DNA of 64,000 nt from Streptomyces odontomachi (lineage in GTDB: Bacteria > Actinomycetota > Actinomycetes > Streptomycetales > Streptomycetaceae), in NCBI RefSeq assembly GCF_024435355.1, contig NZ_JAMJWG010000004.1:186001-250000 (forward strand), in the 5' to 3' direction. Numbering within the stretch: position 1 is the first letter of the stretch; every line of letters starts with the position of its first letter. Position numbers and translations under genes: made by a program. The notes beneath the pieces are model-generated. The model searched no databases. It saw nothing but the letters and a program-made list of their open reading frames with translations, and had not been told where the DNA came from. Below, piece by piece: positions 7,515-17,500 of the stretch.

Positions 7515-10500
7515 TCAGGGTTCGACATATTTTGTACCGACCGCATTTTTCCACTGCTGCTCTGTGAAATTGTAGGCGTGTATGTCTTGCGGGGTTCGAA
7601 TCACTAGAATCTTATTTGACGAGTCGTAGTAGACGGGATTGCCAGTCGAAGAGTCGACATGGGTGAAGTTGCGAGGCTGTGCAAGATACTGGGCTGTAGC
7701 CACCGAGTCGGTGCCGATCCCATTCAGGGCATGCCCAGTAGCACCTTCGTTATATCGAGCGATGTTGTACTCCACCCCCTGAGTCACTTCCGGCCCGTAG
7801 GTGTCGTAGACGTGATCCAACACATCATCGGATGCTGTCCAACAACCTGAATTGTGCACCAGGACTGGCGTCTCGCCCGCCAACACATAGTACGTGTGAA
7901 GGTCGTCGACGGTCAGGTTGTAGGTGGTGGCATGCGACGTGTACGCATGGTTGCCGGTGACGATGGCCGTCTCGCCGTGCGGCGTGCGCAGGGTCATGCC
8001 GGGTTTGAGGGTGCCGGCGGTGACCCAGCGTCGTTCGGAGGGGGACCAGAAGGGGTGTTCGTGGGTGGCCGTCAGCTTTTCGACGCCGGCTTGGGTGGCT
8101 ATGGAGAGCCGATTGAAGTATTTGTCACCGTTGGTGACGATGAGCTGGGTCACCTTGCGTGGGACCGTCTTCCCAGTTTCGGGATCAGTGGCCAGCACCT
8201 TGTCACCGGTCTTGATGTCCTCTATATCTTTGGTGCTGCCGTCTGCCATGAGGACGTCGGTACCGGCCAGGAAGCACTTGCAACCATAACTTCCCCCACC
8301 AAGCCCCCCAAGGATAAGCCAGTAAGCCTCGTCCAGCGTTTCCCCAATTACTTCGGTCATAGCGGCAGATTGTGCGCACTTTGCGGCGTGGTCAAGACAA
8401 TATGTGGCGGCAATCTTCTTGGCGTGCGCCACATTTCCGGTCTTAAGCAGGTAGTTGTAGGCGGCTATGCATCCGTCTCTGCCATAGCAGGCCATTGACA
8501 GGCGGTGGCCATCGCCGACCTGTGTATCCCAGTAGTCCTTCCCCTGCACGGTTCCGGATGCATACCCATACCACCACCGCTTCAGAGCATCCTTGTCGTT
8601 CGTCTGCGGCCCAAGTTCGAGAAGGTGATCCGCCACGGACGTGGACCGGCCACCGCCTGCACCGCTCCCCTTCGACGTGGGCGGCGAGGGTTTGCCGTGG
8701 CCGCTGGACCCGCCGCAGAGGCCGCCGTCGCTCCCGCACATGACGCTTTTGCCGCTGGGGTCGGCGTCGGTGACGGGGTTGTTGCCGGCGTAGGCGTATC
8801 CGTTCATCTGTTGCGGGTCGGTCGGGTCGATGAGCGGGTCGACGGAGATGAAGCGGCCGGTGGCAGGGTCGTATTCGCGGGCGCCGAGGTGGGTCAGGCC
8901 GGTGGTGGCGGTGTCGTCGGTGCCGCCGACGAAGCTTTTGGTGCCGGGCCAGGCCGAGGGCTGGGTGGCGCGGGTGGCACCGAAGGGCAGGGTGCGGCGT
9001 TGGGTCATGCTCTGGGCGTCGGTGGAGATGGCGAGTTGGCCGGTGCCCTGGTGGTCGGCGACGGTGAGGGTGATGCTGCCGTCGTCCTGTTGGACGGCCT
9101 GGTGGCCGCCGCCGAGTGGGATGTAGCGGGTGGTCTTGGGTGTGCTGCCTGCGTCGTTGGCGAGGGTGATCTCGCCGCTGCTCAGGTACAGGGTCGTGCT
9201 GGTGGGGGTGCGGGCGATGAGGCGGTTGCCGTCCGCGTCGTACAGGTAGTCGGTCTCCTTGTTCCCGCTGCCGTCCGTGGCGGGTTCGGTGACCTTGGCC
9301 AGGTGGCCTTCGGCGTCCCAGGTCAGCTTCTGGTCGTCGCCGGCGACGGTGCGGGTTTTGGTGTTGCCGATCTCGTCGTAGGTGTAGGTGTCTTCGGAGG
9401 TCTGGGTGGGTGTGGTGGTGGTGACGGAGGTCAGGGTGTGTGGCTGGGGGCTGCCCGGCTGGGGGTAGGTGTAGGTGCGTTCGGTGTCACCGCCCGCCGC
9501 GCCCGCCGGGTCGTGGTCGGTTTCGCTGAGGCGGTTGCCTGTGAGGTCGTAGCCGTAGCTCTGCCAGTACGGGGCGGGGCCGCCGATGTCGGAGCCGGTG
9601 GGTGTAGTGGCGCAGGTGGTGTCCGCCTCGGTCCAGGCTTCGGTGAGCCGGGCCAGGTAGTCGTAGGTGTAGCACTGGTTGTCGGTGCCGGTGGCGGAGA
9701 CGTCGGCGGCGGAGCGGATGTTGCCGGCCTCGTCGTAGGTGTAGGTCGTGTCCTTGTCGACGCCGGGGACGTTCAGCCGGTCCACGCGCACGTTGTGCAG
9801 GCGTTGGGTGCCGTACTCGTAGGTGTTGGTGATGTCGGTCGTCGGCGTGTCTGACGATGCACCGAAGGCGTACTGCTGGGGCTTGCCCGTGGGGGTGTAG
9901 CTGATGGAAGTGGAGAAGCCGTCACCGGTCACGGCCTTGGGCCACAGCGTGTCGTCGTCGCGGGTATAGGTGTACTGGCCTCCGGGCAGCCCACCGGCCT
10001 CGGAGTAACTGACGCCATCCACGACACCGTCGAATCGATACGCGATGCCTGCCTGGTAGGTGCCCGCAAGGTCCCCTTCGGCCTCGGGGATGACCACGGC
10101 GGTGCGCACGGCTCGGTAGAGGCGGTCGTAGGAGGTGACCTTGTAGGTGTAGGCGTTTCCGTTGTCGTAGCGGGTGGACTCGGCGAGCTGGCCTTTGGCA
10201 CCGCTGACGGTGTCATAGGTCCACTTGGCCCTCAGCGGACCGGTCGCGGAGTCCTGGTGCAGTTCGGTTTGCCGGCCCAGGCCGTCGTAGACGTGGACCA
10301 GGGTGGTGTCGCGGGCGTCCTTGGTCGAGATCAGCTGGCCACGGTCGTCGTACGTGCTGGTGGTGATGCCCTCGTCTGGGTCATCCGCGATGGTCTGGCG
10401 GCCCAGCTGGTCGTAGGTGTAGGTCCAGGTGTTGCCCGCGGGGTCGGTGACCGTGTGCTGCTTGCCCTGGTTGGTGTAGGTGTAGCGCGTGGTGTCGTAG

Positions 10501-13500
10501 GCAGCGTCAGGATCGCGTTGGTGCAGCTGGCGCAGCTCGGTGGTCTGGTTGCGGGCGTCGACGAGAGTCGTGGTGGCGGTGCCGCCATCGGGCGGTATCA
10601 CCGTGGTGCGGTCGCCGCCGTAGATGGTCTTGGTGGTGGCCAGGACGGGACCACCGTCGCCGCTACCCGCCACCTGCTTGCTGAGGATCTCGCGGCCGAG
10701 ACCGTCATAGCTGTGCCAGGTCTGCGTCTCGAGGTTCACGGCCTTCTGGGGCGGAAACACCTCTCCCGGGGTGGCATCGGTCCTGTAGTAGGAGGCCCAT
10801 TCCTTCGCCGTCAGGCCGCGTTCGTCGTAGAACGTGTCCGTCAGCTCAAGACCACCGTCGGGTCCCGGTGACTGGGTCTCGCGTGGTCGCAAGAAGCCGT
10901 CGTAAATCGTGTACGACGCCGCTTGGCCTCCCCCCGCCAGGGTCCGCGTTACGACCGCGACCGGTTTGTTCTCCGCGACCTGGTAGTTGTACTGGTACGT
11001 GGGCAGCTGGGTGCTCCAGCCAGTGTGGTTGGCCAGCCAGATCTCATGGGTGCGGCCCAGCGCGTCGTAAGTGGTCTTGGTCTTGTTGCCGTTGGTGTCG
11101 GTGACCACGGTGGGTTGCCCGCGCAGCGGGTCGAGCGTGGTGGTCGTGGTCTGGACGGTGTTGGTGTCGCCCGGGTCCGCGGGCGGTGTTTTCTCGGTAA
11201 CGGTGGTGGCGAAGCCGCTGTCCGGGGCGTAGGCCTCCGTGGTGGTCCGGCCATCGCTGCGCGGGGTCCGTACCGGGCTGCCGCTGCCGGTGACCGTCAC
11301 GGTCGCGGTGAGATCGGTCGTGGCCAGGGTGCGACCGTAGGTGTCATCGAAGGTGGTGCCCGACTCCAGGTAGGTCGCCGTAGTGCCGTCGTTCTTCTTC
11401 AGAGTCGCCGTCGCCCAGGCCTCGCCCTTGGTGGGCGCGGCGTCGTAATCCAGGCTGTCGTAGGCGGTGCGCACGTCGGAGACGACGTCCTTGGTCCGGT
11501 CGGGCGTGGCGTCACAGGCCACGGCCACCGTCTCCACCCGCGACGGCAAGGTGAGGATGTTGACGTCGGCTTTGGTGTCAATCGTGTTGACGGCGTAGGT
11601 GGTGCGGGTGCAGCGGTTGTCGTCGGCGGTCGTGGTGTCCCCGCGGTCGTCGACCTGCGTGGGCCGACCAGCCACGGTGTCGTAGCTGGTGGACGTCACC
11701 GTGGTGCGCCACTTCGCACCCGCGCCGTCATCAAGGGACGTCCAGGTCCGCGTCTCCGCCGTACCGGTGAAGTTCGCAGTGACAGTGCCCCAATCCCGCG
11801 TCTTGCTCGCGGTCTGGTGGTGCCATGGCCGGTTCACCGTCTTGGCCAGCACCTTCCCGCCAGGCCCCGAGTAACTGACCGTCTTGTAGGTGAAACCGGC
11901 GGACGACTCGTCATCAGTGATCGCATCACCCTCGCCCGACCCCAGGGTGACGCTGACCGATTTCGTGCCACCGGATGCCGACGTCGTCTTGCGGTCGCCG
12001 TCCATGCCGCGCAGGAAGTAGGAGTCCTGCTGCGAGAGCATGGCCGTATCCTCGCCCTGCCCACCGGTCTTGACCCGAACGTGCCCGTAGCCACGCCACT
12101 GCGACCAGGTCTTGAACTTCTCCTTGGTCAGCCCATCGTCGTCATCGAAGTGCCAGGCCGCCTCGTGGTCCGGGTACTCATACGAGGTGACCTCGTCCGG
12201 AGCGCCGCCGGTGCGGTCGGTGGCGGTCACGGACTTGACCACGTACTTGTTGAACCACTGCCGCTCGGGATCGTCCGTCGAGTCGCCGCCGATGAACTGC
12301 GGGAAGCACCGCGTGGTGTTGGTCTCCGGCGTCGGCAGCTTGTCCCAGTCGCACTCCGCGTCGTAGTAGTTGACGTCGATCTGGCCACCGTACTCGTCCG
12401 CGACCGTGGACAGACGGTCCTTGATGAACGGGGCGTAACCGTCTTCGGTCTTGTCCAGCCGGTTCGCCAGCTGCTTGTACCCGAAGGTGGTCTTCGGCAG
12501 CGTGACGGTCGGGGTGGCGGACTTACCCGTGTGCTGGATGGAGTCGAGCAGGAACTGGTAGTCAGTGTCGGCCATGTCCCAGCGGTGGTTCATCTCCCAC
12601 GAGTCGACATCGCTGTAGGCACCAGGACCGGTACGTACCTGCGTGGTGACCGACGTCAGACGCTTACGCGTCCAGAACGAAGGCGACAACCTGCCGTTAT
12701 CGCAGTCCTTGCCCTCGTCGCAGTTCAGGTCCCAGGGAGTGTCGTACCACGCCGAGGCGTCACTGGTGATCGAAGAGCAGGACGTGTCGCTCTCGTCCTT
12801 GGGCAGGCAACGTTCGGAGCTGTGGAAGTTGACTTTGGCCAACGGCTCACTGCTGTACACGGCATCCGACCGCAGACCGTATTCGATGTGGTCGAGGTAA
12901 CCACCGCGGGTGTAGCGGGTGTCATCGCTGGCCTTCAGGTTGCGCCCGTATGAGTTCTCCTCCTGGTTGTAGTAGTAGGCGATGGCGTTGCCGTGCGTGT
13001 CGACGGCGTAGTCCAGGTTCCAGCGCCACGCCTGCTGACACCAGGAGTCCGCGAACGTGTCTGCATGGCACGGCTCGTCGCTGTCGTCACCGAAGACCGG
13101 CACCGTCCACGTGGAGTCCGTCGTCTTCTTGCCGTCGCTCCAGCCGGGCAGACGGTTGTAACCGAAGTAGTAGCGGATGCCCTCCGGTGTGGTCAGGATC
13201 CAGTACTCGCCGTCCTTGTCACCATTGCCCCGATCCGTCGAGGCCTTATGAGTGACACGCGTGCCATCGTCCTGGCGCAGCTTCCACTCGTCCTTCCCCG
13301 CAGGGACGAGCTCGCCACCCTTGCCGTTGAAGGTGAGATAGGCGTTGTCGTACGCCCAGCACTCATCACCCGGCTTACTGCCGTCCGCGTTCTTGACGTC
13401 GTCGTCGGCACAGGACTTGTAGCGACGCTCGATGAAGCCCGGCGACAGGTCGAAGCCGTCCCCGATCCAAGAGGACTGGTTGTTGGTGTTAGAGGTACGG

Positions 13501-14432
13501 CCGTCGATCGTCCCGGACGAGTAGTCCAAGGCCACCTTGGGCGCGAACTCACCCGGGACCGACGGAGTGGGCATGTCGTACGACCACGTGAAGTCGCCGG
13601 TGTTGAGATCTGTGCTCCACGTGGCTGACGGGGACAGCGAGGTGGCCTTGTAGTCAGATTTGCTGCTGTCCTCATCAGCCGTCGCGGCTAGCACGGTGGT
13701 CTGACCACCCCGCAGCGGGACACGGCCGGCAGTCAGGGCCTGCCGCTCCGTGTCGTTGGCCGACCCGACCGGGCTGGTGCTCCGGCACCGCTGCTTGTCA
13801 GGCGTGGTCAGGGCACAGGACGGAAGCTCGACGAGCCTGAGGCGGGAGCCGTAGTCGCCGCCGAAGGCCTCGGCGAAGGCGGAGTAATCGAGGGAGAGAC
13901 CGATGGATGTGTCGGCGGCGGCGTCCGCGGTGCCGTCCGGTTGCAGGGTGAACAGCAGGCCGTCGACACCGGCCTTCCGTGCCGCAGCGCGCGAGGCCAT
14001 GGTCGCCTTGACGGCACTGGCGGAAGCGGAGGTTTTGCCGACGGAGGAAGGGGCTCGCAGGGTGAGTGGCAGCTTGCTCGCCTTGACCTGCCGCGTGGTC
14101 TTCTCGCCGGAGGGTTCCGGCAGTGTGACGGTCTCGGAAGCGGGCTTCGGCCAGTGGGCACGGGGTGCCGCTTGGGGCACGCGTGGGCCCTTCATCACCT
14201 TGCGGGGCTTGACCTTGAGGGTGTGGCCCGCGACGGGCTTGTCCGCCGCCGTGACGTGCCGCCCGCCCTGGCCGTCGGCCGCCGCCATCGGGGTCGCCGC
14301 TGCCTGGAGCAGCGTTCCGACCATGAGAGCCGCGCTCAGTAAGGCGACACGCCGCCGCAGGCCGGTGGCGCGTCTTCCCCTCACCAAGGCCGCTTTACCT
14401 GATCTTCCCGATATGCCCGATCTGCCGCTCAT
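7515..14432 (-). CDS. Secreted RHS/YD-repeat protein with Hint domain and C-terminal toxin (polymorphic toxin)
   Basis: 2305 aa. A long basic N-terminus and hydrophobic stretch (LRRRVALLSAALMVGTLLQAAATPMAAA) form a Sec-type signal. Residues of about 280-1000 form the N-terminal beta-rich shell region. YD repeats (such as YTYDQLGRQ, YTYDEAGN, YDADGNRL) run to about 1850. The RHS core signature GAREYDPATGRFISVDPL and DPSGKS follow. A Hint domain spans residues 2053-2194, from CFLAGTDVLMADGS to LHTYYVLAGETPVLVHN, with its N-terminal Cys and C-terminal His-Asn. The last 111 residues are a toxin module I cannot assign; it has GHALNGIGTDS and YYDSSNKILVIRT. By analogy, the shell encloses the toxin and Hint cleaves it free. 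The LamG protein gene lies 143 bp upstream in the same orientation, so both are probably one transcript. Confidence 0.92.
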   Translation of the reverse strand: MSGRSGISGRSGKAALVRGRRATGLRRRVALLSAALMVGTLLQAAATPMAAADGQGGRHVTAADKPVAGHTLKVKPRKVMKGPRVPQAAPRAHWPKPASETVTLPEPSGEKTTRQVKASKLPLTLRAPSSVGKTSASASAVKATMASRAAARKAGVDGLLFTLQPDGTADAAADTSIGLSLDYSAFAEAFGGDYGSRLRLVELPSCALTTPDKQRCRSTSPVGSANDTERQALTAGRVPLRGGQTTVLAATADEDSSKSDYKATSLSPSATWSTDLNTGDFTWSYDMPTPSVPGEFAPKVALDYSSGTIDGRTSNTNNQSSWIGDGFDLSPGFIERRYKSCADDDVKNADGSKPGDECWAYDNAYLTFNGKGGELVPAGKDEWKLRQDDGTRVTHKASTDRGNGDKDGEYWILTTPEGIRYYFGYNRLPGWSDGKKTTDSTWTVPVFGDDSDEPCHADTFADSWCQQAWRWNLDYAVDTHGNAIAYYYNQEENSYGRNLKASDDTRYTRGGYLDHIEYGLRSDAVYSSEPLAKVNFHSSERCLPKDESDTSCSSITSDASAWYDTPWDLNCDEGKDCDNGRLSPSFWTRKRLTSVTTQVRTGPGAYSDVDSWEMNHRWDMADTDYQFLLDSIQHTGKSATPTVTLPKTTFGYKQLANRLDKTEDGYAPFIKDRLSTVADEYGGQIDVNYYDAECDWDKLPTPETNTTRCFPQFIGGDSTDDPERQWFNKYVVKSVTATDRTGGAPDEVTSYEYPDHEAAWHFDDDDGLTKEKFKTWSQWRGYGHVRVKTGGQGEDTAMLSQQDSYFLRGMDGDRKTTSASGGTKSVSVTLGSGEGDAITDDESSAGFTYKTVSYSGPGGKVLAKTVNRPWHHQTASKTRDWGTVTANFTGTAETRTWTSLDDGAGAKWRTTVTSTSYDTVAGRPTQVDDRGDTTTADDNRCTRTTYAVNTIDTKADVNILTLPSRVETVAVACDATPDRTKDVVSDVRTAYDSLDYDAAPTKGEAWATATLKKNDGTTATYLESGTTFDDTYGRTLATTDLTATVTVTGSGSPVRTPRSDGRTTTEAYAPDSGFATTVTEKTPPADPGDTNTVQTTTTTLDPLRGQPTVVTDTNGNKTKTTYDALGRTHEIWLANHTGWSTQLPTYQYNYQVAENKPVAVVTRTLAGGGQAASYTIYDGFLRPRETQSPGPDGGLELTDTFYDERGLTAKEWASYYRTDATPGEVFPPQKAVNLETQTWHSYDGLGREILSKQVAGSGDGGPVLATTKTIYGGDRTTVIPPDGGTATTTLVDARNQTTELRQLHQRDPDAAYDTTRYTYTNQGKQHTVTDPAGNTWTYTYDQLGRQTIADDPDEGITTSTYDDRGQLISTKDARDTTLVHVYDGLGRQTELHQDSATGPLRAKWTYDTVSGAKGQLAESTRYDNGNAYTYKVTSYDRLYRAVRTAVVIPEAEGDLAGTYQAGIAYRFDGVVDGVSYSEAGGLPGGQYTYTRDDDTLWPKAVTGDGFSTSISYTPTGKPQQYAFGASSDTPTTDITNTYEYGTQRLHNVRVDRLNVPGVDKDTTYTYDEAGNIRSAADVSATGTDNQCYTYDYLARLTEAWTEADTTCATTPTGSDIGGPAPYWQSYGYDLTGNRLSETDHDPAGAAGGDTERTYTYPQPGSPQPHTLTSVTTTTPTQTSEDTYTYDEIGNTKTRTVAGDDQKLTWDAEGHLAKVTEPATDGSGNKETDYLYDADGNRLIARTPTSTTLYLSSGEITLANDAGSTPKTTRYIPLGGGHQAVQQDDGSITLTVADHQGTGQLAISTDAQSMTQRRTLPFGATRATQPSAWPGTKSFVGGTDDTATTGLTHLGAREYDPATGRFISVDPLIDPTDPQQMNGYAYAGNNPVTDADPSGKSVMCGSDGGLCGGSSGHGKPSPPTSKGSGAGGGRSTSVADHLLELGPQTNDKDALKRWWYGYASGTVQGKDYWDTQVGDGHRLSMACYGRDGCIAAYNYLLKTGNVAHAKKIAATYCLDHAAKCAQSAAMTEVIGETLDEAYWLILGGLGGGSYGCKCFLAGTDVLMADGSTKDIEDIKTGDKVLATDPETGKTVPRKVTQLIVTNGDKYFNRLSIATQAGVEKLTATHEHPFWSPSERRWVTAGTLKPGMTLRTPHGETAIVTGNHAYTSHATTYNLTVDDLHTYYVLAGETPVLVHNSGCWTASDDVLDHVYDTYGPEVTQGVEYNIARYNEGATGHALNGIGTDSVATAQYLAQPRNFTHVDSSTGNPVYYDSSNKILVIRTPQDIHAYNFTEQQWKNAVGTKYVEP

Positions 14433-14575
14433 CTGCTTCCTGCCCTCAAAGAGTCAAAAGAAGAGTCATCCGAGGCCGGCGCCGTCTCGAAGCCCACCCT
14501 GGTCGAAAGTCGAAGTCGTGCCGATTCGCCCCAGCGGAAACAGACCACGTGGCCCGCCCCGCCGGGAGCCTTGAG

Positions 14576-17500
14576 TCAGCCGGTCGGCACCTGCGTCGGC
14601 GGGTCGAACCAGCTATTTGCCAGCTCTGCCACCTGTGTGTCTGTCAAGGGGCCCTGAAAGACCCACACATCGTCGACGAGGCCAGGGAAGTAGTCCCCGA
14701 ACGCCCCCGCGTCCTTCGCCCGTCCGACCTGGAGCCCGCCCGAGGCCTCGAAGGCCAGAGCGTCCTCCGCCCAAGGCACCAGGTCCGTGCAGTCCGGATC
14801 GTCCGCGGTGCCGTCACCGTCACCGTCCTGGCAAGCGACCTCTTCCAGGTCCCCGTTCACATACAGGCGCATCTGCTTCGCGAAGCCGTCGTAGACGACA
14901 GCCAGGTGGTTCCAGTCACGCACGTCCTCGAAGTAGCCGTTGTCCGCCTGCGTGACGACAGGTGTCTCGGTGTCCTGATCGGGCATGGTCAACCGCCATC
15001 GGCCGGGGGCGTCGGGATGATCGGGATCCGGCACGTACCGCACCGCGAAGGCGCTGGTCTGCTGCCCGTCCGCGCTGACCAGAGCCGCGTCTTCGGTGGG
15101 TGTCGCGGCTGCCTGCGCCCAGGCCGCGATCGTGAAACTCTTGGTGGTGTCCACGGGCATCGTGGCGGTGGTCGCGTAGTCGTCGACGCCGTCGAGCTGC
15201 ATACCTCTGTTGCCGATGAAGCCACCTCCGCCCTTGGCACCGCCGTACAGGGTCATCGCATGGGCCTCGGCGGAGTCGTCCGGTGTCGTGCTGGGTGCGG
15301 TGTCGTCGAGGTTCTCGAACATCCACCGGCCCTTGACCAGCGGTCGCTGCTTGAACAACTGCCCGACCTCGTCCGCCGACAGCGCCCGGTCGTACAGGCG
15401 CACGTCGTCGATCTGTCCGGGGAAGTACGAGCCCGGCTGTGCGTCGTACAAACCGGCCCCGATCTGCACCGGACCGCTCGCGTACCAGGTCGTGGACAGG
15501 CTGGTGCTACCGGCCTCCGCACCGTTGACGTACAGCGTCAACCGGTCCGCGACCGTGTCGTGCACGCCCACCAAGTGCACCCAGCCGCCGCCATACGCGA
15601 CGCTTCCCTCGGGCTGCATGGCCCTGATCGGCGTGGCGTCGGTCGTGTCGGCCGAGTACTGGTTGAAGACCCAGCGGTCGTAGGAGCTGGAGTAGTACAG
15701 CTCGAAGCCCGACTTGTGGGCACCGGCCTGGGTCGCGACGATCGCGGCGTGCTCGGGCTTGGTCGCCGGGAGTTTGACCCAGGCAGAGACGGCGAAGCTG
15801 CGCTGGTTGTCCAGCTGCGGCGAGGTGGTCGTGGCGTAGTCGTCGGTGCCATCCAACGTCAGCGCACCGCCGGACACCCCCTGCCCTTCGCTCACGACGG
15901 CACCGTTCCTCAGGGTGGCCGGGTCGACGTCCGCGTGGCCGGTCAGCACCGTGGCATCCGCCGCCTCATCCAGCGGGAAGATCGCGCGGGCCTGACGCCC
16001 AGGAACGGTCAGCGGCTCATGCTGGTGCAGGTGGGCGACGTCGGTATCGGTGAGCGGCTTGTCGAAGATCCGCAGATCATCGATGACGCCCGGGAAGAAC
16101 GACTTGGCGACACCGTCGTACGAGCCCGCGCCGATCATCAGGCCGCGCCGCGCGTCCCACGGGCTGTCATAGGCCGCGGATCCGACGAGCTGCCCCTGCA
16201 CATACAGCCGCAGCTCATCGTTCTGCGTACTGAAGGTGCCGACCAGATGGGTCCATTCCCCCGCACTGACCCCACCCGCCTGCGGCGCCATGGCACGCAC
16301 GATCGGAGCGCCGGAGGTGTCCGAGGTGTACTGGTTGAACGCCCAGCGGTCGAAGTCCTTCGAGTAGTACAACTCGAAACCGGGCGAGTGGTTCCCCGGC
16401 TGGGCCGCGATGACGGCCGCATGATCGGGCAGAGCGGACAGCTTCACCCAGGCCGACACGGAGAACCCGGTGTCGGTGGGCACCGTGGGGATGTCGGTCT
16501 GCGCGTAGTCATCCACCCCATCGAAGGACACCGCCGTCCCCGTCACGCCCGCAACGCCCGGGGTGGCACCGCCGTGCAGAATCGCCGTGCGATCCGGAGT
16601 CGACGCCGCGGCCTGGGAGGCGCCAGGCTGGTCATCCAGTTGCCAGGCGGCACGTTCGGGCTGCCCTGCTTTGACCCGGAACTGGTAGGTGCGTATCTCG
16701 CTGGGATTCCCGGCCGAGTCGAAGGCCTGCGCCGTGAAGAAGTTCAGGCCCGCCTGCGCCGGAAGCACCTGCGCGATCTTCTCGGCGCCACCGGACGTGG
16801 TGATCTTGTGTCGGGAAGACGGGTCCTCGTTTAGGCCGTACCAGTACGTCGTTACATCGCTGTCGACCGCCTTGATCGGGAACGAGCCATATTTACCCAC
16901 CCCGTCGTACCAGGGGTCTTCCGGATCCTCCGGATCCGACGCCGGATACTCACCGGAGGAGACGGCAGGCGCCTTGGGCCACTGAGTGTCGTAGACGAAA
17001 TAGCAGCCAGTCGGCGCGTCACCCGCATACGACCAGGGCGAGTACTGCGCCCCGTCATAGGAGCGCACGTACCAGTTGATCTGCTCGTTAGCCGGAATCG
17101 ATGACGGCAGGGAGAGCGAGAAAGACGAGCCGGACTTCTTCGCCGTCGTCCGCGCCGGCGACCAGTGGGTGACCACACCCTTGCCATCACCCGCGTCCCA
17201 CTTGGCCTGGAACTGCACCGACACACTGTCGCCATCCGGGTCAGTGACGTTGTTCGCGTAGATCTTTCCAAGCGTGCGTACGTGTGCGGCCGACGACGGC
17301 TTCTTGCAGACACCGCCGTACTCCATCGTCAGCTGCGACATCTTGATCTGCGGCGGCGGTCGGTTGTACTTCACCCGCAGATATGCCTTGTCCGAGAAAC
17401 GCTTCCAGCTGTACGCGACGTCATGGTCCTCGTCGTAATCCGTCGCCTTCAGACCAAACGTCATCGTCGACAACTTCGCATCCGCCGACTTCTGCACCGC

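Noticed and set aside
10923..12953. 676-codon plus-strand open frame inside the RHS gene
   Set aside because: Antisense shadow of the YD-repeat region, with no domain or ribosome site.
14549..16834. 761-codon plus-strand open frame opposite the LamG protein
   Set aside because: Antisense shadow; the minus strand encodes conserved LamG repeats.
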